64,000 bases of DNA from Cyanophora paradoxa (lineage: Eukaryota; Glaucocystophyceae; Cyanophorales; Cyanophoraceae): the NCBI GenBank assembly GCA_004431415.1, contig QPMI01000062.1, forward strand, positions 62,001 to 126,000, read 5' to 3'. Below the pieces are notes generated by a model that had not been told where the DNA came from, did no database searches, and saw only the letters and a program-made list of their open reading frames with translations. This document shows positions 1-11,100 of this stretch, piece by piece (positions within the stretch are counted from its first letter, which is position 1; every line of letters begins with the position of its first letter). The position numbers were made by a program, and so were the translations under genes.

Positions 1-482
1 ACGCGGTCCCCGTCGTCTTCTCGGTCGCCGCCGTCGGCTTCTGCATCGGCGCCGTCGAGCCCGTCGGCACCGAGCTCGGCGTCGAGTGCGCCTACCCGAC
101 CCCCGAGGCGACGGTGGCCGGCGTGCAGCAGCTCATGGGGCAGGTCGGCTCGCTCCTCTTCGTGCCCCTGCTGAACCGCCTGGAGGACCCCGTGACGCAC
201 GACATGGACAACGCCAACTGGTTCCTCACCGCCACCCTCGCCTTCGCCACCGTCGCCTTCCTCTTCTTGTCCGCCTCCCCCGCTCCCCCCCCCCTCGCGC
301 CCCGCGCCCCGCCTCACGTACGGGGCGGCAGCGACGGGGAGACGAAGCGGCTGGCGCACGAGAAGCAGGTGCTCATCGCCGTGCGCGCCGGCAGCGTCGA
401 CTACGGCGGCGTCGGCTCCCTCCGCGGCGGCCGCGCCTGGCCGGGGCCCTCCGAGCCCTCGCCGCCCCCGGGCGACCCGTAG
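1..482 (+). CDS. MFS transporter of the SLC49/FLVCR family, 3' end only
   Basis: The frame is open from position 3 and ends with TAG at 480-482; the 5' part lies outside the window. The visible protein is the last third of a major-facilitator transporter: a helix, the motif EPVGTELGVECAYPTPE, a Gly/Gln-rich helix, then a last helix and a cytosolic tail. An acidic-aromatic stretch followed by YPTPE and a small-residue helix is typical of FLVCR/SLC49 carriers (heme or choline-type small solutes), so membrane transport is inferred; the substrate is not. A 63-nt intron at 269-331 (GTCCGCC...GGCAG) joins the last helix to DGETKRLAHE, as in relatives. Without this splice the frame stays open but reads a Pro-rich insert. 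The gene converges on VPS54. Confidence 0.7.
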   Translation, partial: AVPVVFSVAAVGFCIGAVEPVGTELGVECAYPTPEATVAGVQQLMGQVGSLLFVPLLNRLEDPVTHDMDNANWFLTATLAFATVAFLFLSASPAPPPLAPRAPPHVRGGSDGETKRLAHEKQVLIAVRAGSVDYGGVGSLRGGRAWPGPSEPSPPPGDP

Positions 483-1137
483 CCCCCGCTCTCCCCCCTC
501 CTTTCCCCTTTCAAGCCCCCCACGCGCGGCGCCCGGCCCCCGCTCGCTTTTTCAAGTAGGCAGTCTCATGATCACGCTCAGCGGCTCAGGACTAGTACGT
601 TCGATCCGGCCAGGCGATGCTTCGGGGGCAGCGGGGGGGAGGGAGGGGGGGGGGGGGGGGGGGGGGGGGGAGCAACTTCCAGAACCCTTTCCCACTCGAC
701 GACCTTCGTCGGCCGCCACCTGACAGCTGCAGGGCTTTGAACATGAGCCTCTACACCCCGGGCCCTCTTTTGCCCATTCATAGATTGCACCTGCGTGGTT
801 TCCACTGAAAATGCCCTGAATAACTTAGTAAGCATTTATGTCAACCACAATGCAGACATCACGATGTACTACGGTATGAACTTCATCGCTTTCGCTTCCA
901 TTCGTGCAGGCAGCCCCAGTCACTTCTGCTTTGTACCGATGCAATACCTATCGACCTTGTGGCCACGGCCCGAGGCGGCGTGAAGTGCTGAAACAACGCA
1001 GTATTGAAACAAAGTAAGAGTACAGTGCGGCCACTATGCCGCAGGGGAGTAGAGTGGAGGGGGGTGGAGCGGGGCGGAGTGGAGTGATGAAGGGAGACGA
1101 TGGGGAGGATGGGGCGCGGGGGGAGGGCGGCGCGGGG
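483..1137. other. Intergenic region between two convergent genes, with a long G tract
   Basis: Two 3' ends face each other here. I see no credible gene. The strand-symmetric short open frames are explained by a homopolymer and low complexity. The most striking element is an uninterrupted G run of about 26 bases at 645-670, preceded by further G-rich sequence from 625. It could form a G-quadruplex. From about 720 to 1030 the sequence is ordinary, moderate-GC DNA. Confidence 0.6.
645..670 (+). repeat. Homopolymeric G tract (about 26 nt)
   Basis: An unbroken run of G on the + strand lies between the SLC49-like gene and VPS54. Similar runs recur in introns of this window, where they are C on the sense strand. 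Length may be affected by sequencing error. Confidence 0.8.
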
Positions 1138-4100
1138 TCAGCGGAGGGCGGGGGAGTACTTGTTGCGGCGGAGGCGCTCGAGGAGCTCGAGGGCGGGGAC
1201 CTTGATCTGGAGGGCCTCGACGGTCAGCTGGAGCAGCTGGATGTCCTCCCCGATCCGCCGCTTCGCCGCGTGCGACGTCCCGAAGCGGTCCGTCCCGAAG
1301 ATCTCCACGAACTTGTTCGTGAAGCGCTGCACGATGGGCGGCACGACCGACTGCCCCCGCGCGCCGTCCGTCAGCTCGCTCGCTCGGGGGGCGCAGGGGC
1401 GGGGCGCCGGGGCGCACGGCGACGACGTCGTGGGGCACGATCGGCTCCAGCTCCGACTGCGCCTTCTTCAGCTGCGCCATGAACGCCCCCATCGGCTCGC
1501 TCGGCGTCCACGCCGGCTCCGCCGGCCCGTCCCACGGCCACTTCTGCTCCCCGCGCTCAGCAAGCGAGCTAACGAAGGGGAGGGGCGGGGCGGAGTGGGG
1601 CGGGCGCGCCATGAGGGCGCGCATGGCGTCGGAGCCAGCGGTGACGAGCATCTCCTCGGCGGCGCGGTGGAGCTCGCGCGCCGCCGCCTCGCACGCCGCC
1701 CGCGCCTCGTCGTAGCGCCGCAGCACCTCCGGCGTCGCCCGGTGCGCCAGCGTCACCTCGAAGTGCGCCCGCAGCCGCGGCGCCACCGCCCCCACCGCCT
1801 CCACGCTCTGCATCGCCACGCCTGCGCCCCGGCTCGCGCCGCGGCCCGGGCCCGGCGGGCGGGCGAGCGAAGGGGGCGGACCGAGCATGCGGTGGGTGAC
1901 CTCGGGGGGCGGCTCGGGGGCCTCCGCCGTCTGCGCCGCCTTCTTCCAGTCGAAGTAGGCCGTCGCCAGCTGCTCCGCCACCGCCCTCGCGAACGTCTGC
2001 CCGGCGTCAGGGGGCCGGCCCGGCGCGGGGGCGGGGGCGGCGGGGCGGGCGGACGGAGAAGAGCTCGGCGACGCGGTCGGCGGCGTCGACGGCGAGGGCG
2101 GGGAGGCGCTCCGCGAGACCCACGTACTCCTCCGCCATCTCCAGCAGCAGCAGCACCACGCTCGCCAGGTTGTACCGCCGCCCCGCAACCTCCGCCCCCC
2201 GCCTCTCCTCCTCCTTCGCCGGCGGCGGCGGCGGTGGCGGGGAGCGCGCCGGGGGCGCGGGGGGAGGCGAGGGCGCCGAGGGCCGCGGTGGGGCTGGGGG
2301 AGTGGCAGGGGAGGCGGGGACGGGCTTTGGGCGCGGGGGCAGGGGCGGGAGGGGCCTGGGCGGGGTGGGAGGGGGCGTGGCGCCGGACGAGGAGGGGGCG
2401 CGGGGCGGGGGCGGGGGCGGCGCGCTGGCGTCGGAGACGGAGATGGAGACGTGGGCGGGGGCGGCGTGGTGGGGCGCGAGGGCCGCGGGGATGGCGACGG
2501 AGAGGCGGGGGCGCTCGCCGGGCGGGGCGCAGAGGCGGTCGACGAGGGCCTGCGTGGCGGCCACGACGGTGGCGACCTCCCACGGCTCCCCCTCCAGCAG
2601 GCACCCCAGCGCCTCCTGCTTCTGCGCGTGGAAGCCCCGCAGGAAGTCCGCCGCCTGCCCCCGCCGCCCCCGCGTGAGCGGAGACGGAGCAGGTGCGGCT
2701 TCGAGGGGGGCGCGCCTGGGAGCGAAGGGCGTGGCGCATGTCGGTGCAGGGGACGTTGGTGGCGGCCTCGACGGAGACGACGAACTGCTTGGTGTGGTCG
2801 TAGAGGGCGCAGAACGCCTCGTGGTTCGTGCGCGCCGTGCTCTGCGACCGGATCTCCAGCAGCCGCTTCGTGCGGGCCTGCACGAGCGCGCAGAACGAGG
2901 TGACGAGCTGGTTGATCTCCATCATCGCGTCCCCGTCCATGGCGATGATCGCGCGCTGCTTGATCACCTGCCGCCGCCGTCGATCCCGCGCCCGCTGCCC
3001 CGCGGCGGCGGCGGAGGCGGCGCACCCGCATGGAGAGGACCGTCTCGCCGGCGACGCGTGCCGAGATGGCCGGGTCGCTCGCCCCGCGCCGCAGGCCCCG
3101 CTGCCCGGCGTCAGGCCGGCCCGCGACCGAGAGGAGACCCGGGCCGGGCGGAACATCGCACCTCCTCCTCGTCGGCGGCCTGCAGCCGGCCCCGCCACGA
3201 CGAGGAGGGCGGCGTGCCGGGCTTCGGAGGCGGAGGCGGCGGCCCCGCGCTCCCGGCGGCGCCAGCGGGTACTGAGGATGGGCGCGGTGGTGGTGGCGGC
3301 GGCGGGGAGGCGCGCGGAGAGGCCGAGTGGGGCGGGGGCTGGGGAAGGCCGGAGGCGGCGGAGGAGGAGGAGGGGGCGGGGGAGCCGGTGCGGGGGGCGG
3401 GCCCGTAGGCGGGGGCGTGCGGGTGGTCGGAGGCCTGGGCGGCGGCGGTGATGAACTCGAGCACAAAGTCTCGGACGGCGTTGCAGCGGTAGAGCATCTC
3501 CGTCACCGTCTGGTAGCAGCCTGCGGGCCTTCCGTCAGCCCGGGAGCTCGTTCGGGGCTCGTGGGGGCGGGGCGGGCCCTGGAGGGCGTCGGTGAAGGCG
3601 CGCTGGTCGAGGTTCTGGATGACCTGCACGATGGAGACCGTCACGTCCCCGTTCGCCGCCGCCTCGTCTGCCGTCCGTCGCCGCCTCAGAGCGGGCGGGC
3701 GGGGCGGGCGGGCCGGGCTGGCGGGGCGGGCGCGGACGGTGCGCGCTGGAGTCGAGGTTGAAGGGGACGTCGGCGATGGCGGGGTTCACCTCGACGAGGG
3801 CCTGCGCCCCGGCTCGAGGGGGGCGCGGCCGGGGCGCGGGCGGGGCGGGGGCGGCGGGCCTGGCGGAGGGCCGAGTCGATGTGGGCGGCGAACTCGGTGC
3901 GGAGGGTGCGGAGGGCGCTGGCGAGGCCGGCCGGGCTGTAGAGCAGGCACTCCACGATCGGCAGCAGCGCCTCCTCCAGCGTCACCTCCAGCTCCGGGAT
4001 CGCCTCCAGGCCCGCCCTGGGGCCCCGCGGCGACGGCGGCGGCCGCCCGTGCCCGTGCCCGCCCCCGCCCCCGTGGGCCGTCCCGCCGGCGAGGGGCTTG

Positions 4101-5901
4101 GGGAGGCCTCCGCGGGCGATGTCGGCGATGGAGAGGTTGCTGCGGCTCTTGGTCATGGCGCCGAGCCCCGCCGCCGCCGCGTGCTCCCTCGCCGCCGACG
4201 AGCGCGACGTCGGCGAGGCGAGCTGCGAGCTCCCCGCCCCGTGCAGGTTGATGTAGTACGAGCTGACGCTACGCAGCATCCCCCCGGGGCCGGCGGCGGC
4301 GCCTGGCGGACGCAGGCCGGGCGGCTCGAGGGCGTGGTGCGGGGAGTGGTGGCCCGGGGAGTGGGGCGAGGGCTGGGACTCGCGGGAGGCGGTGAGGCCC
4401 TCGACGACGATGCGGACGAAGAGCTCCTGCACGCGGCTCGAGACGAGCCGCGCCGTCTCCTCCAGCTCCTCCCGCAGCGTCCTGCCCCCCCGCCTCAGGC
4501 CCCGCGCCCCGCGGCGCCCCGCTCGGCGGGGCGGGGCGGGGCGCACTTGAGGCAGACGAGGCCGGAGAGCTCGCCCCTGAGGAGCTCCTGGGTCTGCTCG
4601 ATGACCTCCAGCGCGCGCGCGTAGTCGTTGTTCGCGAGCAGCTGCTGCACCGTCGGCATCGTCCGCCGCACCGCCGACAGCCCTTTCAGCTGCGCCCCGG
4701 CCCCGCGTCAGCGCTTCCCGCGGGGGAGGCGAAAGGGACGAGGAGGGGGGGGGGGGGGGGGTTGGGGGGGGGGGTGGGGGTGGGGGGGGTGAGGGGGGGG
4801 GGCGGGGGAGGGGGGGAGGGCAGGGCTTGTTGCGGAAAGGCGAGGCACCTTGGCGTACATGAGGGCGACGTTGTCGCGCCGGCGCTGCGCCTGCGCGACG
4901 CGGAGCGCGTCCAGCACGACCCGCTCCTCCAGCACGCGCATGAAGCCGCTGCCGAGGCCGTCGGGCACGCGGGGGCGGGGCGCGCCCCTCGCATGCGCAC
5001 CGGAGGCCCTGGACCTTGCCGATGCACTCCAGAGCGTGGTCGGAGAGGTTGCGCAGGATCCTCCAGGCGGAGAAGAACTCCCCGATGCGCCTCCGCACGT
5101 GGTGCACCAGCTCCTTCTCCACGTGGTCCACCCCTTGCCACAGCTGCAGGCGCGTTCGTCACCGCATCCGGGATTCGCAAGCTGAAGAGGATATCACTTT
5201 GTCTTCGACTTCTGCAACTGTTTTGTCCGGAGGCAAGATGGCGTCGAAGATCTCCGTGTCGTCGAGAATCAGCTCCTTTTCGAAAAAGAACTACGAAACG
5301 ATTCACGCTTGGAACACTGCATTGCAAAAAGAGCTGACCGCGGGGAGAGAGCGCAGGGACTCGGTTTTGGTCGGGTCAGCGCCTGGGGTCATGTCATGAG
5401 CAGCGATGGCACGAGCGGGGTGGTTTTCCATACCGTTGCGCTCAATCTCTAGCTTACGGCGCTGATCGTCACGCTCGCGCTCGTCCTGCAGAGCCTGCAA
5501 CTCCGACTGCGGCGCCCGAATGAGGGGCGAGGACGGTGTGGGCGCCGGACGGACCTTATTCACGATGTACATGAAAAGAGGCTGCGTAGCTAGCGGTTAG
5601 ATGCGGGCACTGACGTTTTAAAGAACGCGCAGACCTTGCCGATTGTGAGGAAGTAGTCCTCGAGTGACGAAAACGTGACTGCATGTCCATCCAGAACGCC
5701 GGGCGAGGGGAGAATCTTAGCGAACTCCAGCGGCTGTTCCTTGCCTTTCGCTAGCGGGTCGTAAACGTAGTTGGAAAGGTTGGGCGCGTGGAAATTCGGC
5801 GGTAGAACGGGGCGCTCGTCTGCCGGGCATGGATCGAAGCGGCGCTTTCGCTCGGCATCCGGCGGAACGGACGCCGACGGCGCCCTCGCCTCAGCGCTCA
5901 T
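1138..5901 (-). CDS. VPS54: VPS54, GARP/EARP tethering complex subunit
   Basis: Subunit of the GARP complex that tethers endosome-derived vesicles at the trans-Golgi. Start ATG at 5901 (MSAEARAPS), stop at 1138-1140. A 54-nt intron joins LTIGK to PLFMYIVNK. A 47-nt intron joins LRSLPA to FFFEKELILDDTEIFDAILP, the family's loading motif. Next come VEKELVHHVRRRIGEFFSAW, a coiled-coil helix, MPTVQQLLANNDYARALEVI and EQTQELLRGELSGLVCLK, the most conserved VPS54 segment. The C-terminal part has VVLLLLEMAEEYVGLAERLP and LRAHFEVTLAHRATPEVLRR. The last exon ends in LLERLRRNKYSPALR. Several Pro/Ser-rich low-complexity insertions lengthen the protein. The 5' exons (above 5.15 kb) have ordinary composition, while the rest is extremely GC-rich. 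One intron (3521-3577) appears to start with GC; another (4690-4848) holds long C runs on the sense strand. Some middle exon borders are approximate. Confidence 0.88.
4690..4848 (-). other. 159-nt VPS54 intron with long C (sense) tracts
   Basis: The donor follows the codons for YAK and the acceptor precedes LKGLSAVRRTMPTVQQ. On the + strand it reads as G17 at 4745-4761, G11 at 4764-4774 and further G runs to about 4820. A GCTGACG branch-like sequence lies just upstream of the acceptor. It is two to three times longer than neighbouring introns because of the homopolymers. Confidence 0.75.
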
Positions 5902-6423
5902 GATTCGCCGTGCCGCGGGTCCCTACGACATTTTGAGCGCCCTACCGGGACAGGACTAATGCGGACGCTCAGCTGGCGCTAGCCACGGCTCAGACGGGCA
6001 CAGGCTGCGCGGAAGGCCGAGGCCGCGGAGACCCGGAGCTGGTTTTGACGGGTACCGCATCTGAATTCAAGTACTGGGCCACACCGCCGCAGCGCCTCAG
6101 GCTGTTGCACAGCTCACTTGTAGCACTCACCGGCCTTCCGCCGAGCCTGATCCCTCCAGGCCGCCGAGCCTAATCCCTCCAGTTGCCCCCGGCCGCGCGC
6201 ACCGCCTCGTGCCTTCTGGAAATTAGCTAAGAGTCACGCTTGTCGAGGTAATCGTGCTTTCGCGGGCGCTTGGTCCCAGCCGCGCGCATCCCGGCCGACG
6301 CGACGTAGGTTTGCAGCGGCTGAGCCTTCGAGCGCTTAGCCCAGTGGGCCGCGAGGTCTGTGTGCTGCTGCGGATACGTACGGAAACGTACGTTAGCTTA
6401 TCTGCGTTCTCGAGCGCAGCAAT
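5902..6423. promoter_or_regulatory. Shared upstream region of VPS54 (-) and PSF3 (+)
   Basis: The two genes diverge from this 522-bp stretch, so it should hold both promoters. I see no TATA box close to either start. TTTCGCGG at 6258-6265 resembles an E2F/DP site (one mismatch to TTTSSCGC), which would suit PSF3, an S-phase gene. A short repeat, CCGCCGAGCCT(G/A)ATCCCTCCAG, occurs twice around 6135-6181. No open frame here looks like a gene. Confidence 0.4.
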
Positions 6424-6990
6424 ATGCAAGGAGGCTACTATGACGTCGACGCTATTCTCTCTGAGGAGGAGCGCTTTCCCGTCGTGACTTCGAATGAAGG
6501 CCGCAACCTTGGGCACCTGGACACGGCTGATCCGTACTCTCGAAAGCACCTGCCCGTCGGCGCGAAGCTCGAACTACCACTCTGGCTGGGGCTGGCTATG
6601 GCCACCAAGAACCACATTAGCTTCGCCACACCGAAAAGCTTCAGCCAGCGAACTTGCGAGGATGTTGAGGCCGATCCAACAGTGATCAACCTTCAGGAGA
6701 AGAGCCCGTTCTGGTACGAGAACGGGATGAAGCTGGTCAAGCACCAGAAGGACAAGGCAAATCTCGTCTCGGTGATGCAGACTGCCTTCCGGGAGCGCTA
6801 CAAGCTCATTTTTGATCGCGCCTACTCGTCGCAAAACAGAGACGTGTCCTCATTCGTCAGCAAACTCACTTCCTTCGAAAGGGTGCTCTTCCGAACAGGA
6901 CAAGCGGCTGCCGTCTCTGCAGAGCAGTGGCACACCCAAGGCAGTGATTTTAGTGGCAGGGGCACTAAGAGGAAGCTGGATGCTCCATGA
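6424..6990 (+). CDS. PSF3: GINS complex subunit PSF3
   Basis: Component of the GINS tetramer, which activates the MCM2-7 helicase with CDC45 at replication forks in the nucleus. The gene is intronless, which is unusual in this window, and encodes 188 residues, close to the family norm. The N-terminus has YYDVDAILSEEERFPV, matching the DDIL...E.LP opening of PSF3. The family signature LPVGAKLELPLWL follows at about residues 40-52, then ISFATPKSFSQRT, and ADPTVINLQEKSPFWYENG (the FY...G segment). The C-terminus is Lys/Arg-rich (GRGTKRKLDAP). The start is the first ATG in the frame. MCM7, a direct partner in the CMG helicase, lies 28 kb away in the same window. Confidence 0.9.
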   Translation: MQGGYYDVDAILSEEERFPVVTSNEGRNLGHLDTADPYSRKHLPVGAKLELPLWLGLAMATKNHISFATPKSFSQRTCEDVEADPTVINLQEKSPFWYENGMKLVKHQKDKANLVSVMQTAFRERYKLIFDRAYSSQNRDVSSFVSKLTSFERVLFRTGQAAAVSAEQWHTQGSDFSGRGTKRKLDAP

Positions 6991-8182
6991 CCATAGACGT
7001 TTTCTTTCCAGTCCCTTTAAATCTGTTCCCAATCAGTAGACCACATCTGATGATTTCGAATTCTTTAGTCTCCACTGTGTGCTACTCGCGATGGCTAGCG
7101 CTAGTGTTGGCTAGAGCTGCGATGCAGTTCGAGCCCTGCGATTGCATGCACAAACCAGATCTAGAGCCCTAGGTCCAGCTATGTATAGGCCTAGATCTCT
7201 AGATCTAGATCAACAGGTAGCCGTAGAGTCGAGGGGCCGCAGCAGGCACCGGCCGCGGCGCCCGGCGCCCGGCGCCAGCGCCAGCGCGCTAGCCTGAGGC
7301 CTAGGTCCGGGCCGGGCCAGCCTGGCGCGCAGGCTGACATGTACAGTAATTAATTTTGCCAAGTTGCAAGTTGGGAGTCGGAACTTGGGACCCCATGCAT
7401 ATGCAAGCTATACTATACTATGATAGCCGGCCTGGGCCGGGGGCGAATGCGCATATGCATGCGTGCGCATATGCATGCTTTCAATCGCTGTGGTTGGCGC
7501 CGGCCATATATATGCATGGATAGGGCCGATATCGATGGGCCGGATAGGCCAGCTGGGGGGTACCCCCTTAGGTCGAAAGACTTCAAGCGAAGGGTGTCCT
7601 GGAGGACGCAACGTTCGGAGCGGGAGAAGTTGTACACGAGCGTCGCGGAGCGCCTCTTGCGCCGCAGCGAGTCCTCCGGCGCCGCATCCCGTAGAGCTGC
7701 CAGACCAGCGGCACGACCGCAAATCAGCGCTCGACCTCGAAGTTGGAGTGAGATCCTTGGTCGCACGTTGTCCGAATGCATGGTGGCCGGCCGCTCTGAG
7801 TGAACAAGAGTCGCACCGTGAACAGAGGAAGCGAGCAGGCGGGCGGCGGCTCAGCGCCGAGAAAGCGCTAGGCGCCGCAGCCTGACTGGCGTACAGCGCC
7901 CGTCATGGCGGCCAGCGCGGCCTCTGCGGAGGGCGCCCCGCGGGCGCCCTCATCTCGCATATACGTGCCAGGGATCGCTCTTGGACCTGTCGCACGCCAT
8001 ATGGCAGTCGCTCGAGGATCGCAGGTTTGCTGAGTGCACGGCAGAGGCGCGTCCCGATGTTAAGTTCGTCCGCAGATCCTCCTCCTTGGCGGCGCTGTCA
8101 GCGCGCAAGATACATTCCCCGTCACGCTGATTGACCTTGGTATGTCTGCTTGTAGATGATGCATTCACTTCCGCACCTCGAG
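6991..8182. other. Intergenic region upstream of the kelch-Sec7 gene
   Basis: Moderate-GC DNA with short repeats: CTAGATC-type palindromic runs around 7190-7215, GGCGCCCGGCGCCC near 7258-7275, and a 15-bp direct repeat TGCGCATATGCATGC at 7448-7462 and 7464-7478. Open frames on both strands at 7413-7885 are not convincing. A frame around 7965-8110 (LLDLSHAIWQSLEDRRFAE) looks protein-like and may be a 5' exon of the next gene, but I could not join it in frame. Confidence 0.4.
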
Positions 8183-11100
8183 GCCCTCGAACCCTGGGAT
8201 TTATGACGCAGAGCGCGAAATCTGCATTCGGCCCCAGTGCCTCGGCCCGGCGCCGCCACCTCAGCTTGTGTATGCGACCTCCTCTCTTGTGGGAGACAGA
8301 ATCTATATCATCGGTGGAAAACCGTCGCCAACCTCCGACACAATTGCCGTTTTCTCGCTCGATGTTAGCGGTGCAGGTAGGGAACACGTATCAATACCGG
8401 TTTTGCTTAGAATGAGAATAATGCCCTCCAGATACCTTCGTCTGGCGAGCGATACCAGCAGCTGCTGGACCTTCTTCCTGCCAGCCCTCTCCACGGTTCA
8501 AAAACTCTCCTTGCAATTGAAATGACATGTATGCTGACAGTCATTCTCATACAGCTACAAGCATTCTGCTTCCGTCGTACGTGACCGAGAAATCTGGATT
8601 GTAGGCGGAAAAGATTTCGCAACCTTCAATAACACGATGTGAGTAGGAGGCTTTTCCATCAGGCAAGAGGAGTACTGAGCTAACTGCCTCTTTTGCAGTT
8701 ACTCGGATGTTTTCAAGTTTGATACTGGCGAGTGAATTGTATAGCATTGTGGCATTGTGCCTGTAACTTGCTCCTGATGCGTTCACAGTGACCCGAGTGT
8801 GGCAAAGGATTCAGATCACAAATTTCCCATTGCGCTCCATTTTCAATCACACAGCGGTAACAATCAAGGATCGAATTTGGGTTTTTGGAGGCCACAATGG
8901 GCGGGAGTCGACTGATGTGCTTTGCTCGATCCGTGTCGGTTCATTCTCTTTCCTCCCGGTTATTTTGCGGGACTTCCAATTATATTTTGTGTGCAGAACC
9001 GCCATATCAGGCGACACTTGAACCAGTTCCACATGGCAGGGCGCCCGAGCGCCGAGCATGCCATGCTGGTATTTTCTTGCAATCGTGCTCTCTCTTCTGA
9101 CGAATTTTCTAACATCTCGCTATTCGTAGCAATCTCTGTTGGATGCAAGATGTACATCCTTGGCGGGCGGAATGGCCAGAAGGGCGATTTGGGCAATATG
9201 CACGAGCTTGACACTGGTATATGTCTCTCTGCGGCCTTGGCAAGTTACTTTCTTAACACATCGAACAGTTTCGCGGACATGGCGCTCTGCAAACCTGTCT
9301 GCCGATGACCAGCGTTTGCTCAAGCGGAGCTCTCACACTGCAAGCCTGATTGGGAAAACTGTGTGGCTGGTTGGCGGGCAAAGCGATGTTGGATCCCCAA
9401 GCGAGGCCATCGTCGGTACGCCACTTTCCACTGGCTGAATGAGATTTTTGTCTGAAATATCTGCAGGCGTCAGAATACGTGAGTGATGCCTGTTAAGGCC
9501 TTATCGTTTGTGCTAACACTTGGGTGCAGCTATCACAGATGAACTTGCCTCATCTGGTCCTTCTGCACTCTTCCCACGTGACACAATGCGGCAGCTTGTG
9601 TATGCATTCAACAGAAATTCTCGAGAGGTGGCTATGTTGCTCCTCAAAGAGGTGGTTCAGTTCGCCATACTAATAAAAAGCCCCCAGGCTCTAGAAGCCA
9701 TTGGAAATCTGCAGGGATTGGCGTCTGGGCTTGTGCCTGCTGCAGAGGTCGTCGCCAAGTTCATCAGGACAGCTGAGAACTTGGATAAGAACGCCATTGG
9801 AGAGTTCTTGGGAGAGGGGTATGTCAAGCCTTTTCGAGCTCTGACAAATTAATATTCTGTCTGACATGTTGAAAGGGACGAGTTCAATATTGCTGTATTG
9901 CGGGCATTTGTGCATATGCTGGACTTCAGCGACATTGGGTTCGATGTTGCTCTGAGGTGAGCTTGACCCAGTTTGTATTTCAGAACGGGAGTCACTGGTT
10001 TTCGCAGGTTCTTCCTCTCCTTTTTCAGACCACCGGGAGAAGCCCAAAAAATTGAACGGTTGATGGATGCTTTCGGGGAGAAGTACTTCCATGACAACAA
10101 ATCTACAATCTTCCATTCACCAGGCAATGCTGATATATTTTGCTCGAATTTGCAATCCCTTATGCGCCTGCAGTATCGGTGTCAACCCTGGGCTACTCTA
10201 TGATGATGCTCAACACAGACAGGCACAACCCAGCTGTCAAGCAAAAGATGAAGCATGAGGCTTTCATCCGAAATAGTATGAAATTTCTAGATTATGAAGC
10301 AGCTGTCGCTGATTTGAGGATTTAGATCGTGGGATGAACGGAGGACAAGACTTCCCCCGAGAGTTTTTGAAGGCCCTGTACTATAGCATCAAGTCCTGCC
10401 CACTCCAGATGGGTTCGTCTGATCTTGAGTTTTAAGCCTGTGCCTTGACACCCTGCAGGCCCAGATCCGAGAGGCCTGCAGTCTGCTTCTTCTGTGCAAT
10501 CCGAAAGCAAGAGCGCCCTCTCCAAATTCTTTTTTGGACCCCGCAGAAGCACATCGCCTTCACGAATTCCTGTGGGAGAAGCTGCTCTCCATGGTCATGT
10601 CTCAGCCCGGCAGTCACTCCGCATTTCTTCACTCTCGTCAGCCACACTCCCCTCTGTATCATCACAGCGCTCAATGGAGTCACACGCCGATGCACCCCTT
10701 GCATCGGCTGCATCAGGGTCAGAGGAAGAAGGTCGGCGAAGTGGTGCACTATCTCCTGTCAGCGTGGATGGTGGCGGAGATGTACCTGCCCTTCCCACAT
10801 CACAGCCACATGGCGGCGAAGACTATAACCCCTTCGCGGAGTCCACAGGTTCTCAGGGAGCATCCGCCGTACTCCACATTGCAGACACTCAAGAAGAACG
10901 GTTGCAAGATTCGACTGCTGCAGTGGCCCCTCCTGATGCCGACTCTACATCAGAAGACCACCCAGCCCTGTCGCCGGTCAGCCCACAGCAAGTGCCCAGT
11001 GAAGCAGAACCACCACCTCCCCATGCAGACTCCACATCAACTGTGTCCATGCTGGAGACTGATTGCTTCAGCTTAATGCGCTCTTCATCCGCGCCACCGT

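Noticed and set aside
1-482. A viral gene, because the FLVCR name refers to a virus receptor
   Set aside because: The sequence is a cellular MFS carrier; the family name comes from a mammalian host protein. No viral gene is present.
578-835. Minus-strand frame with a poly-Pro run
   Set aside because: The poly-Pro is the reverse of the G26 homopolymer; the rest has no protein character.
7413-7885. Overlapping open frames on both strands upstream of the kelch-Sec7 gene
   Set aside because: None has a recognisable domain, good start context or supporting introns, and they overlap short palindromic repeats.
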